A stretch of 21,182 nucleotides of DNA, from positions 1-21,182 of the forward strand of contig JBJKQF010000343.1 of NCBI GenBank assembly GCA_046705545.1. Reading direction: 5' to 3'. The notes under the pieces were generated by a model. The model had not been told where the DNA came from. It was given only the letters and a program-made list of their open reading frames with translations, and did no database searches. Of this stretch, positions 8,081 to 16,367 are shown in pieces. Made by a program: the position numbers and the translations under genes. This DNA is from JAMCXS01 sp046705545 (GTDB taxonomy: Bacteria; Acidobacteriota; Terriglobia; UBA7540). How positions within the stretch are numbered: position 1 is the stretch's first letter; every line of letters begins with the position of its first letter.

Positions 8081-8947
8081 ATGTACGATGACATCGTCGC
8101 CGTGGTTAAGAACCAGCCACTTACGGGCGGCCACTTTCTTTTGAATCTTCACTCTCCCCGGCAAGCCCAGGCAACGCGCCCCGGGCAGTTTGTCATGGTG
8201 CGGCTGCTCGGACATTCGGATGTCTTGCTGCGCCGGCCGATGAGCATCTACGACGTTCGGCCTGCCTCAAACGGCCAGAGCCCGCCGGATACCGGTGGTT
8301 CCCCGGAAATCATCCAGCTCCTTTACAAAATCGTCGGTCAGGGCACGCGATTGATGGCGGAATTGAAACCGGGCGACAAGGTAGGTCTACTCGGGCCCCT
8401 GGGACACGGTTTTTTTGCGGAGGAATACCTTCCCGCCGCCCAAGGCGCGGATGAAGTTCTGCACGTGGCGGGAGGAATTGGGATCGCCGCCTTGCTTCTC
8501 CCCGCGCGCGAACTCGCCAAAGCAGGACTCCGGCAACGCCTCTTCTTTGGAGGCCGGACCCGGGAAGACCTTGTGGGGGTTGAAGAATTCCGAAGCTCCG
8601 TTCAGGAAATAACGCTGGCCACGGAAAATGGTTCGGAGGGACACCGCGGCTACGTCACCGAACCCCTGGCCCGGTATCTGGAGAGCCGTCGAGACCGGAA
8701 GTTCCTCTTCATGGTCTGCGGACCCTGGGCGATGCTTCGGGCCTCGGTGGCGCTGGCCCACCGATACGGACATCCTTGTCTGGTCTCAATGGAAAATCGC
8801 ATGGGATGCGGGCTGGGCGTCTGCCTCGGCTGTTCGATCCGGGTTACAGGAACGGGCCACGCAGCTTACGAACGAGTCTGCACGGAGGGTCCGGTCTTCC
8901 GGGCTGAGAGAGTAATTTGGGAAAAGGAAGAAATCCCGAAAACCTAA
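8081..8947 (+). CDS. pyrK: Dihydroorotate dehydrogenase electron-transfer subunit
   Basis: FAD and [2Fe-2S] subunit that passes electrons from the PyrD(B) subunit to NAD+ in class 1B dihydroorotate dehydrogenase (pyrimidine synthesis, cytosol). In 288 residues: FAD-binding barrel with RPGQFVMVR (33-41) and RRPMSIYD (51-58); nucleotide-binding half with HVAGGIGIAALLL (128-140) and MVCGPWAML (211-219); iron-sulfur ligands Cys243, Cys248, Cys251 and Cys267 in the pattern C-x4-C-x2-C-x15-C. The pyrD gene follows after 1 bp, the classic pair. An insertion around residues 60-76 (ASNGQSPPDTGG) is Pro/Gly-rich and probably a loop. Start ATG 8081 was chosen because the fold begins at once; a longer reading from 7922 adds only non-domain sequence. 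Confidence 0.93.
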   Translation: MYDDIVAVVKNQPLTGGHFLLNLHSPRQAQATRPGQFVMVRLLGHSDVLLRRPMSIYDVRPASNGQSPPDTGGSPEIIQLLYKIVGQGTRLMAELKPGDKVGLLGPLGHGFFAEEYLPAAQGADEVLHVAGGIGIAALLLPARELAKAGLRQRLFFGGRTREDLVGVEEFRSSVQEITLATENGSEGHRGYVTEPLARYLESRRDRKFLFMVCGPWAMLRASVALAHRYGHPCLVSMENRMGCGLGVCLGCSIRVTGTGHAAYERVCTEGPVFRAERVIWEKEEIPKT

Positions 8948-8948
8948 A

Positions 8949-9947
8949 ATGACGGAACCCACGCCACAAAAGGCTGCAAAGCAGGCGAGCCCAGACACCT
9001 TCAATCCCCGCATCGACGTGGAGGTCGCCGGGATTCACTTTGCCAACCCCGTCCTGACCGCCAGCGGCACTTTCGGTTACGGCAAGGAATTTGCCCAACT
9101 GATCGATCTGAATCAGCTTGGGGGAATTTGCGTGAAGGGCATCTCCGCCGAACCGATGGAAGGAAATCCTTCCCCGCGTATTTACGAGACCGCCTCCGGC
9201 ATGCTGAACGCCATCGGCCTTCAGAATGTCGGCGCACAAAAATTCCTGGAAGAGAAACTGCCCTTCCTAAGAACCCTCCGCACGCGCTGCATCGTCAATG
9301 TGTTCGGCTATTCGACGGAAGAGTACGTACGGGCAATCGAGATTCTGAATGACGGCGAAGGCATTGACGGCTACGAGCTGAACATCTCCTGTCCCAACAC
9401 GCGCTGCGGAGGCATGGTTTACGGCAACGATCCGCGCTTGACGGCGGAGGTGGTGGCGGCCAGCAAGAAAGCGGCGCGCTTCCCCTTGATCGTCAAGCTC
9501 TCTCCGAACGTCACCGACATCACGGAACTGGCGCGCGCCGCGGAAGGCGCCGGAGCGGACGCGCTCTCACTGGTGAATACCTTCGTGGGAATGGCGATTG
9601 ATATTGAAACGCGCACGCCGCGCCTCTCCAACGTGACGGGCGGCCACTCCGGTCCCGCTATCAAGCCGATTGCCTTGCGGATGGTTCACCAGACGTTCCG
9701 TGCCGTTAAGATTCCCATCATCGGCATCGGTGGAATCGCCAGCGCCGAGGATGCGCTGGAATTTATCCTAGCCGGGGCGCGCGCCGTGCAAATCGGCACG
9801 GCTAACTTCTACGCTCCGGAAACTGCGCTGAACATTGTGGACGGCATCCGCGACTACTGCGCGCGCAAGCGAGTTCACCTCTCCCAGCTTATCGGAGCCT
9901 TGCAGCTCCCACAGGACGCTGCTGTCCAGGCCAGAGCCGAAGCCTAG
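8949..9947 (+). CDS. pyrD: Dihydroorotate dehydrogenase, catalytic subunit (class 1B)
   Basis: Oxidises dihydroorotate to orotate with FMN, the fourth step of pyrimidine synthesis. The 332-residue TIM-barrel shows NPVLTASGTFGYG (33-45), GICVKGIS, GMLNAIGLQNVG (84-95), and NISCPN at 145-150, whose Cys148 is the active-site base of class 1 enzymes (class 2 uses Ser). The FMN phosphate region is IPIIGIGGIASAEDALEFI, followed by GARAVQIGTANF. The start lies 1 bp after the pyrK stop, so translation is likely coupled; a purine-rich AAGGAAG lies about 20 nt upstream. The N-terminal ~20 residues (TPQKAAKQASPDT) are an extra polar lead. It converges on the PLD-like gene with 30 bp between stops. Confidence 0.95.
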   Translation: MTEPTPQKAAKQASPDTFNPRIDVEVAGIHFANPVLTASGTFGYGKEFAQLIDLNQLGGICVKGISAEPMEGNPSPRIYETASGMLNAIGLQNVGAQKFLEEKLPFLRTLRTRCIVNVFGYSTEEYVRAIEILNDGEGIDGYELNISCPNTRCGGMVYGNDPRLTAEVVAASKKAARFPLIVKLSPNVTDITELARAAEGAGADALSLVNTFVGMAIDIETRTPRLSNVTGGHSGPAIKPIALRMVHQTFRAVKIPIIGIGGIASAEDALEFILAGARAVQIGTANFYAPETALNIVDGIRDYCARKRVHLSQLIGALQLPQDAAVQARAEA

Positions 9948-9977
9948 ACTTCACTTCCTTCAGCACTCCAAATAGAC

Positions 9978-11480
9978 TCAGGGCCCGCGCGGGGAAACCT
10001 GCGACGAGTCGCGACCCTCCGTTGCCTCCGTACTCTTCGGGTGGCGAATCCGCCACGCATGCACCAGAAGGGTCACCGCAACCCAGGCGCCCAGCAGCGC
10101 CAGCACTCCCGCCACAATCCGCGGAAGCAAAAATGTGATCATGACGAACGCCGCAAGGGTCAGTCCGCTCATTAGCATCAGGGAGGATTCAGCAGGGCCT
10201 AGCACCCGGCGGTTCGTCATGGAAGCACCCACGAAATTCCCGATCCGCAAGACCCCTTTCGCTGCCCAGTTGGCGCTTCCACGGGCGCCCCCTCTCGGCC
10301 GGGGACGCAAATGGCGCGGTGTCACGGGCTGCGGACGCCGCTTGCGGGTCAATACAATCTCCGTGGAGTGGTCCAGGTCATCCAGAAACATCTGCTGCAT
10401 CTCATTCGCAAAGCCGTCGTCTTCCACAACCACGTCGAGTTCCCAATTGCCCAGCCAACTGGCAAGATTCAGATTCGTTGATCCAACACGCGACCAATGT
10501 CCGTCCACCACTGCAGTCTTAGCATGCAGCATGGGGCCATCCCACTCAAAGACGCGCACGCCGGCCTCCAGCAAAGTCCGGTAACCGGCACGAGAAATGG
10601 CCCGCACCACCGGAACGTCGCTCGCGCGGGGCAGCAGCAACCGGACGTCCACGCCGTCCCACGCCGCCGCTCGCAGCGCCTGCAGGTAGGAAGTAGTTCC
10701 CACAAAATAGGCGTCTGTCAGCCAGATGGATTCCCTGGCCAGGGCGGCGGTCAACTGGTCAAGCCGGTAAATCGCGGAAGTGCCGGGCCGCGTGGGAATA
10801 ATGCGCAAGCTGACGTCCCCGGACGCCTCAACAACCTCCCGGACGCCGGTCAGCTCGTTTTCCGGCAATGCGGGGCCGCATTCCGCCCAAGTGGCGGCAA
10901 ACGCCTGCTCCACGTCACGTACCGCCGGCCCTTCGATTTCAACCCCGGTATCGCGCCAGGGAGCGATCCCGCGGTCCGGGTAGCCTGCCCACCGGCGCCC
11001 CACGCACAGTCCCGTCACAAAAGCGACTTGGCCGTCCACCACAATCGATTTCCGGTGGTCCCGGCTGAGCCATCCGAAGGCGCTGTCAAAGCGGGGAGGA
11101 TTAAAGCATCGCACTTCCACTCCGGCATGCCGCAGGTGCCGCCAGAAACTCCAGCGCGTGTGCCCCAGCGCTCCCATCCAGTCGTAAATGAGCCGCACGC
11201 GCACTCCCTCACGGGCCTTTGCGATGAGAAGCTCCGCAAATTGGCGCCCGATATCGTCGCTGTGAATGATGTAGCTTTCAAAGAAAACCGCGTGCTTGGC
11301 GCCACGAATCGCCTCCATCCAGGCTGAGTAATTTTCCTTAGCGTCACGCAACACGCGGACGTGGTTGGAGGGTATTAGCGGCGCACCGGCCGCACGGGAG
11401 AACGCTTGGTCGGCAAACACCCGCAGGGCGCGCTGCACGTCACCGCCCGGAGGGACTGGGAAATCGGCAGAGGTAGCCAT
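9978..11480 (-). CDS. Phospholipase D / cardiolipin synthase-like protein with C-terminal membrane hairpin
   Basis: Two HKD catalytic motifs of the PLD superfamily are intact: His142-Lys144-Asp149 (DHRKSIVVDG) and His319-Lys321-Asp326 (LHAKTAVVDG), the latter followed by GSTNLN. Between them lie RLIYDWMGALG (96-106) and ESYIIHSD (68-75), typical of bacterial cardiolipin synthases, which join two phospholipids or exchange head groups at the inner membrane. Unlike ClsA it has no N-terminal membrane helices; instead residues about 433-452 and 455-476 form a hydrophobic pair near the C-terminus, after an Arg/Pro-rich linker (378-400). Start ATG 11480 lies 22 bp after the stop of the co-directional sulfatase-like gene, so one transcript is likely. 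A general phosphodiesterase or nuclease role is possible but less likely given the membrane anchor. Confidence 0.87.
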   Translation of the reverse strand: MATSADFPVPPGGDVQRALRVFADQAFSRAAGAPLIPSNHVRVLRDAKENYSAWMEAIRGAKHAVFFESYIIHSDDIGRQFAELLIAKAREGVRVRLIYDWMGALGHTRWSFWRHLRHAGVEVRCFNPPRFDSAFGWLSRDHRKSIVVDGQVAFVTGLCVGRRWAGYPDRGIAPWRDTGVEIEGPAVRDVEQAFAATWAECGPALPENELTGVREVVEASGDVSLRIIPTRPGTSAIYRLDQLTAALARESIWLTDAYFVGTTSYLQALRAAAWDGVDVRLLLPRASDVPVVRAISRAGYRTLLEAGVRVFEWDGPMLHAKTAVVDGHWSRVGSTNLNLASWLGNWELDVVVEDDGFANEMQQMFLDDLDHSTEIVLTRKRRPQPVTPRHLRPRPRGGARGSANWAAKGVLRIGNFVGASMTNRRVLGPAESSLMLMSGLTLAAFVMITFLLPRIVAGVLALLGAWVAVTLLVHAWRIRHPKSTEATEGRDSSQVSPRGP

Positions 11481-11502
11481 GCTGCCCTATGATAACGCGC
11501 CT

Positions 11503-13599
11503 TTATTGATAAGGGAGGCTCTTGAGGATTTCCTTTTCGGATTCGTTCGGACCCTCCTGCCCGGGAGAAATGGAAGGCCGGAAGTACGCCTGAGCGGCTC
11601 CCACCCGTCCAGAGGGGGGCACGGGAGGTTTGCCTGTGGCGGAATCGGATGACGAAGAGGCCGGGCTTGCTCCCAGCGCGAAAAGGTACTCGCGCCCGAT
11701 CCAGGGTTCAAGAGAATTCGACTCAATCTCCTGGAGCTCGGCGTGAAGGGTCTCAAGAGTCTTCTGGTCCTGCGGTGAAGAGCTAAGGTCGTGCTTCTCT
11801 CCAGGGTCCGTGGCCCAGTCATAAAGCTCCTGCTTTCCGTTCAGACCGAGGATGTAATGCCATTGGGCGGTGGTTAGGCTAATCTCGCCCTGTTTACCCT
11901 TCGCACGGCTGGAGCTGAGTTCGGAAATCACTGGCGGTGCGTCCGCCGGCGTGAAGCCGGTTTGCCAGTAGCGTGCCAGGCTCATCGGGTGCATCGGAAC
12001 GCTTGATCCCAGGGCCAAATCGAGCACGGTTGCAAACAGGTCCCGGACCGGAACCGCCGGGACGATGCGTCGCCCTGACGGAATTCCGGGTCCAAAGATA
12101 ATCAGTGGAACGTGAATTTCTTCCCGGTGCAAATCGCAGGCGTGCTGGTACGCTCCGTGCTCGCCAAACGCCTCTCCGTGATCCGCCGCTACGATCACAA
12201 CGGTGTTCTTCCAGCTTGACGAAGCCTTTAGGCGCCGGATAAGCCTGCCAACCTGGGCATCAATGTAAGCCAGGCTGTTGTCATAGGCGTCGATCAGCCT
12301 TGCCCGGTCAGCAGCCGAAACCGGCGCCTCCGGACTGAGCCACCCCATCACAGCCCATCGCCGCTCCAACGCTTCCGGAAGTGTGCCAAAACGATGGTTG
12401 TACGGAGCGGGAGGCTGATAAGGCGTATGCGCGTCGAAATAATTGATGCAAAGGTAAAAAGGGCGCGACGGCGGCCGCCTGAGCCAGCGGAAGATGTCGG
12501 CATTAAGATCTCCTGCGTCGCGGCGAAAAAAAGCGTTGTAAGGTCCGAACCTCTGATAAAGCGGCTGGATCAACGCTCGCCCAACCAGCGTCCGCGCCAG
12601 GTTATACCGCACGCTGGTTGGATCGTCATCGTAGGTCTCAAATCCGTGTCCAAGGCCCCACCCGGCCTGCCCGTAAGAAAAGTTGGCGTTGAAGCCAGCC
12701 GTCGCATAACCGTGCTTCCCTAAAACGCTGCCGATGGTGGCCCATCCGGAATTCATGACACGGAACGAATTGGCGCCGCTTTGATGGGGTAGCAACCCGG
12801 TAAAAATGGAAGCAAACGACGGAAGCGTCCAAGAGGTAGCGGCGATGGCGTTTTCAAACAGCACCCCGTGAGCAGCCATACGGTCAAGGTTGGGGGTGGT
12901 GTTACGGTCGTAGCCGTAAGCAGAGAGGTGGTCAGCCCGCACAGTGTCCATGATAATCAGAACAATATTGGGGCTCTTTGGGGGTGCCATCATACTGGGG
13001 TGCGATTCTGAGAAGCGAAGCGGGGGAAACACAGAGCAAAAAAGCACTCCCCCACCAAGCCCGAGAAGAATGATCAGCATCCCTGCCACCGCGCGGCGCG
13101 TCGGCCATCGCTTTTCCGGGGAAAACCATGGAAGGATACGGCCACGCCAGAAATGCGCAACCGCGAGCGCTAACGCGCAAACGACCGCAAACCGCATCAG
13201 TGGGAAAAGAATATCTTTGAAGCGCGCGCAGACGATCGGATCAACAACTTGGGCATACACAAAATGGTTCGCCCAGCCGATGTGCGCGCCGGCGCAGCCA
13301 ATCAAGGCGGCCGCAAGAACCAAGCTGCGCCGCGGACTGGGTTTCCCGAATATCGCAAAACACCCAAGGATCGCGCCCAACACTCCGAAGAACGCCACAT
13401 CCACCAGGGGCGCGAGAAACCAAATCACGTAAGTGGAGTCCACCACGATGAACTCGCGGACCGAGGGCACGAAATACAGCAGCCCGGCCTCCCACAGCCC
13501 AACGAGCAACCCCACCACCGCTCCCAGAAAAAGGAACCGTACCAGTAAGTCACCTCGATGGTTTCTCAAATCTTCTCCCGTCCCGGCGCTGTCATTCAA
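11503..13599 (-). CDS. Sulfatase-superfamily membrane enzyme, five TM segments, Thr at nucleophile position
   Basis: Of 698 residues, the first ~190 hold five hydrophobic segments (about 20-45, 57-85, 91-110, 130-150, 169-190), then an alkaline-phosphatase/sulfatase-type domain about 210-600. Metal ligands are visible: Asp218 in IVLIIMDTVRAD and Asp473-His474 in AADHGEAFGEHG. The sulfatase signature (C/S-x-P-S-R...TG) reads TLPSFASIFTG at 258-268: Thr258 replaces the Cys or Ser that becomes formylglycine. A Thr nucleophile and a five-TM anchor are features of LtaS/EptA-type phosphoglycerol or phosphoethanolamine transferases, so a transferase or phosphodiesterase role is possible; an ordinary sulfatase is unlikely. 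The tail (about 625-698) is Ser/Pro-rich. The start is TTG 13599 with a G-rich stretch (AGGGGA) upstream. The gene is followed at 22 bp by the PLD-like gene. Confidence 0.85.
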   Translation of the reverse strand: MNDSAGTGEDLRNHRGDLLVRFLFLGAVVGLLVGLWEAGLLYFVPSVREFIVVDSTYVIWFLAPLVDVAFFGVLGAILGCFAIFGKPSPRRSLVLAAALIGCAGAHIGWANHFVYAQVVDPIVCARFKDILFPLMRFAVVCALALAVAHFWRGRILPWFSPEKRWPTRRAVAGMLIILLGLGGGVLFCSVFPPLRFSESHPSMMAPPKSPNIVLIIMDTVRADHLSAYGYDRNTTPNLDRMAAHGVLFENAIAATSWTLPSFASIFTGLLPHQSGANSFRVMNSGWATIGSVLGKHGYATAGFNANFSYGQAGWGLGHGFETYDDDPTSVRYNLARTLVGRALIQPLYQRFGPYNAFFRRDAGDLNADIFRWLRRPPSRPFYLCINYFDAHTPYQPPAPYNHRFGTLPEALERRWAVMGWLSPEAPVSAADRARLIDAYDNSLAYIDAQVGRLIRRLKASSSWKNTVVIVAADHGEAFGEHGAYQHACDLHREEIHVPLIIFGPGIPSGRRIVPAVPVRDLFATVLDLALGSSVPMHPMSLARYWQTGFTPADAPPVISELSSSRAKGKQGEISLTTAQWHYILGLNGKQELYDWATDPGEKHDLSSSPQDQKTLETLHAELQEIESNSLEPWIGREYLFALGASPASSSSDSATGKPPVPPSGRVGAAQAYFRPSISPGQEGPNESEKEILKSLPYQ

Positions 13600-13681
13600 G
13601 GTCCCCTACCTTTCCGTTCTGCCTAGACGACCTCGCGCCGGTCTGGATTCAACATGAAAGTTTCTCGGGAATACTTCCGGT

Positions 13682-14449
13682 TCAGTTGAGGTCGCGCGAC
13701 ACCATCAATTTGAAGGTCAGTTTGTCAGCCCCGGCCGTTACGCCGACGCCTACGCCAGTTTCGATGTCCACAAACTTGCCATGGTGGTCCAGCACCGCCC
13801 AGACTTCGTGGAACTGGTCGTTCGCCCTGTAAAACTGGTGGAGTGGTCCATAATCGGAATACTGCTCGCCGGCCACGGCCCATTTGTCATTAAAGTTGTA
13901 GGCAATTCGCTCGGCTGGGACGAATTCCAGTCCGCGGAACCCGCCGGTGTAGTCCGTATCGAAAATCGGATTGTAAATGAGGTCAAACTTGTGCAGGTGG
14001 GCTCCGACAATCCCCCTGACCTCCGAAGAGATGTGCCGGGACTCCCAAAACGAGCGATTGACGCTGAACTCGAAATTGACGCCGTAGAAAAAGGTGTGTT
14101 CCTGGGCGTGGGGCCTTACGAACAGTTCACGGATCTTGAAGCCGTTAATCGACCCGCCGTGCTGCTTTGCATACGCCGTGTACACGGGCAAATAGAGGCC
14201 TTGCTCGAACCAAGGCTTCACGCCATAAGCCCATTCCACGGCTCCGTTCACGGAGTCGTCGGGAATGATTCCGCCTGGGAAATCCGGAGTCTTGCGCCCG
14301 ATGGGGGTAAAGTTGCTGTGCACCATCACGTTCACTTTACCTGGCGGTTCAACCACGGCGTCATAAACCTGGATCTCATCGGTCTGTGCCCAGGCTGCAA
14401 GCGGCGCCACAACTAGAAAAAGGGCAAGCAGCGCACAAGTGCGCTTCAT
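13682..14449 (-). CDS. Exported protein of unknown function, probable outer-membrane beta-rich protein
   Basis: Not recognised as a named family. Start ATG 14449 (255 residues) gives a clean signal peptide: MKRTC, hydrophobic run to about residue 18, and cleavage after AWA before QTDE (21/22). The mature part has alternating aromatic and polar strands (GVNFEFSVNRSFWE, GGFRGLEFVPAERIAYNF, KLTFKLMVSRDLN) ending in a strand-like C-terminus, as in small outer-membrane barrels. Phrases such as EIQVYDAVVEPPGKVN and HSNFTPIG look like a conserved family of exported proteins, but no function is known to me. A reading from 14482 adds 11 residues and is less likely. It lies 82 bp upstream of the sulfatase-like gene on the same strand. 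Confidence 0.75.
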   Translation of the reverse strand: MKRTCALLALFLVVAPLAAWAQTDEIQVYDAVVEPPGKVNVMVHSNFTPIGRKTPDFPGGIIPDDSVNGAVEWAYGVKPWFEQGLYLPVYTAYAKQHGGSINGFKIRELFVRPHAQEHTFFYGVNFEFSVNRSFWESRHISSEVRGIVGAHLHKFDLIYNPIFDTDYTGGFRGLEFVPAERIAYNFNDKWAVAGEQYSDYGPLHQFYRANDQFHEVWAVLDHHGKFVDIETGVGVGVTAGADKLTFKLMVSRDLN

Positions 14450-14495
14450 ATGCCTGCAAGGATGCTCGCTTGGGGTCCCCATCGTTGAATTACCC

Positions 14496-14501
14496 AGTAT
14501 A
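14496..14501 (-). promoter_or_regulatory. Candidate -10 box (TATACT) for the exported protein gene
   Basis: On the minus strand TATACT (5 of 6 consensus bases) sits about 46 nt before the ATG at 14449. It lies in the 9-mer CTATACTGG, which recurs exactly upstream of the DksA-like gene. The -35 position is poor. Confidence 0.35.
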
Positions 14502-14601
14502 GCCTATTTCCTCGCTGCTCCGGAAACACGGTCAGTAGAGATTGCTACCAGACGTCGGCCGAACTTGTGCTATTTTTCCAAGGTCCTGTTCCGCGAGACC
14601 G

Positions 14602-15915
14602 ATGACAAGAGAGATGGAAAATTCCGCTACGTTCCCGCCTGCCGAAACGGCCTGGCAGCCCACGCCGATCAGCACCCGGCGCCGCTGGTTTCTAGTCAGC
14701 CTGCTTTCTACGGCTTCGCTGATTAACTACCTCGACCGTGCCACCATTTCCGTCGCCCTGCCCAAGATTTCCGAGGAGTTTCTCCTGCGCCCGGCGGCCG
14801 AGGGTTTGCTGCTCTCTGCCTTTTTCTGGTCGTACACGCTGATGCAGCTTCCCATGGGATACCTGGTGGACCGCCGCAGCCTCCGCTGGCTTTATGCCGG
14901 GTCTTTTGCTCTCTGGTCCCTGGCTTGTGGCCTCGCGGGATTCGCTGAAAGTTTTGCCATGCTGTTCGTCCTGCGAATCGCCCTGGGAATCGGCGAATCT
15001 ATCTTTCTACCGGGCAGCATCAAGTTCATCAGCGTCTCTTTTCCACCCCAGGACCGCGGGCTTCCGACCGGAATCTTTTCCTGCGGAACCCGCGCAGGGC
15101 TGGCTCTGGGCGCGCCCCTGATTGCCTGGCTGGTTTCGCGCTACGGATGGCGGCACATGTTCGTGCTGGTAGGTTTCGCAGGGCTCGCGTGGATAATCCC
15201 GTGGCTGCTGGCATTCCCCTCGGGTCTGGGACAGCAAAAGCTTCCGGCAACGTCCGTTAGACCCGTGAAAACGCGCCGCAAGATTCCCACCCTCAACCGC
15301 AACCTGGTGGGTGCGTGTCTGGGATTTCTTTCCTTTGGATACTACGGCTACCTGCTGGTCACCTGGCTTCCCGACTACTTCGTCGAGGCCCGCCACCTGA
15401 GCATTCTCCGCGCCGGAGTCTATTCCTCCATCCCGTTTTTCGTTTGGACGGCGGCCGAACCCGCAGGCGGATGGCTGGCCGACCGATTGACGCGCCACGG
15501 GTGGAACCACACACGAGTGCGCAAGGGCCTCATCACGTTCGGGTATTCCGCGGGGCTCTTCCTGATCCCTGCGGTGCTGTCCAGCAGCATGAAGGTTACA
15601 CTCTTCATGCTGGCAGGGGCGTCCTTGGTTGGCCTGAGCACGGCAAACCTGCTGGTTGTTTTTCAGTCTTGTGCGCCGCCGGAGGAAGTGGGCGCGTGGA
15701 TGGGAATCGGCAATTTCGTTGGGAACCTCGGGGGCGTGCTATCACCCGCCATTACCGGTTTTCTGATCCAGCGGACGGGATCCTACGTTGCGGGATTCGC
15801 CTTGGCTCCCATTATTCTGGTTGCGGGCTTGCTCGCCTATTGGCTGATGGTAGGAGAATTGAAACCCCCGCCTGCAACAGAAACGCAGCATGATAAAACA
15901 GCTTCCCCTGCTTAG
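14602..15915 (+). CDS. MFS transporter, anion:cation symporter-like
   Basis: Inner-membrane secondary transporter of 437 residues with about twelve hydrophobic segments in two halves joined by a basic loop (about 213-236, SVRPVKTRRK). The TM1 motif INYLDRATISVALP (41-54) and GIGESIFLPGSIKFIS in TM4 resemble the ACS family (galactonate, glucarate, phthalate and other organic anions); the substrate cannot be read from the sequence. The segment YLVDRRSLRWLY is the loop 2-3 MFS motif. Start: ATG 14602 or ATG 14614, both with weak ribosome binding sites; the open frame to 14542 begins at TTG and is not favoured. It is divergent from the exported protein gene. The stop TAG overlaps the stop of the convergent DksA-like gene by 3 nt. 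Confidence 0.88.
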   Translation: MTREMENSATFPPAETAWQPTPISTRRRWFLVSLLSTASLINYLDRATISVALPKISEEFLLRPAAEGLLLSAFFWSYTLMQLPMGYLVDRRSLRWLYAGSFALWSLACGLAGFAESFAMLFVLRIALGIGESIFLPGSIKFISVSFPPQDRGLPTGIFSCGTRAGLALGAPLIAWLVSRYGWRHMFVLVGFAGLAWIIPWLLAFPSGLGQQKLPATSVRPVKTRRKIPTLNRNLVGACLGFLSFGYYGYLLVTWLPDYFVEARHLSILRAGVYSSIPFFVWTAAEPAGGWLADRLTRHGWNHTRVRKGLITFGYSAGLFLIPAVLSSSMKVTLFMLAGASLVGLSTANLLVVFQSCAPPEEVGAWMGIGNFVGNLGGVLSPAITGFLIQRTGSYVAGFALAPIILVAGLLAYWLMVGELKPPPATETQHDKTASPA

Positions 15916-16265
15916 TCGTGCTGATGCTCTTTGCAATCCAGGCAAAGCCGGGTCCAGGGAACGGCGGTCAGGCGTACGGCGGTAATGGGCTGCTCGCACA
16001 ATTCGCAGATCCCGTAGGTGCCCCGCTCCACGCGCGCCAGGGCCTCGTCGATCGCCCGGATCAGCCGGCTGTCGGTCTGGTGAAGCCGCACCTGAATCGC
16101 CGCCTCGCTGGCAGCGGAAGCCTGGTCCGCAGGGTCTCCGTGAAGCGGCTCAGACGTTGGCGAGAGCCCTTCCCTGCCTTTCCAGGCAGCTGATAACTCC
16201 TCGCGCTTCGCCATCAACAATTGTTTGTACTGTTCGAGTTCTTTTCGATCCACGTCGAAGCCCAC
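15912..16265 (-). CDS. DksA/TraR-family zinc-finger protein
   Basis: Small 117-residue regulator of the DksA/TraR type, which binds the RNA polymerase secondary channel and modulates initiation, often with ppGpp. The C4 zinc finger is visible: Cys87, Cys90, Cys108, Cys111 (CELC...CLDC). Before it is a helical hairpin (RKELEQYKQLL...; SRLIRAIDEALARVERGTYG), and a D-x-x-D-x-A pattern at 44-49 (DPADQA), like the acidic coiled-coil tip of DksA. The start GTG 16265 abuts AGAAGG; a second GTG at 16253 with AAGGTGG well spaced upstream would start MDRKELEQYKQ, which looks more typical, so that site may be used. A candidate -10 is at 16368-16373. Genomes often carry several such proteins; I cannot say if this is the main DksA. 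Confidence 0.9.
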   Translation of the reverse strand: MGFDVDRKELEQYKQLLMAKREELSAAWKGREGLSPTSEPLHGDPADQASAASEAAIQVRLHQTDSRLIRAIDEALARVERGTYGICELCEQPITAVRLTAVPWTRLCLDCKEHQHD

Positions 16266-16367
16266 CTTCTGTCGCGTATTTTATTACCCAGGCTCTCCGA
16301 AGAGCTGCTTCCCGTGAGCAGGCGCCCTTCCGTTAGCCCGCTCCCCCCCTGATCGTCCCCTCTTTCC

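Noticed and set aside
10497..11327. 276-residue plus-strand open frame opposite the PLD-like gene
   Set aside because: Antisense shadow. The sequence is rich in Pro, Arg, Gly and His and lacks any domain.
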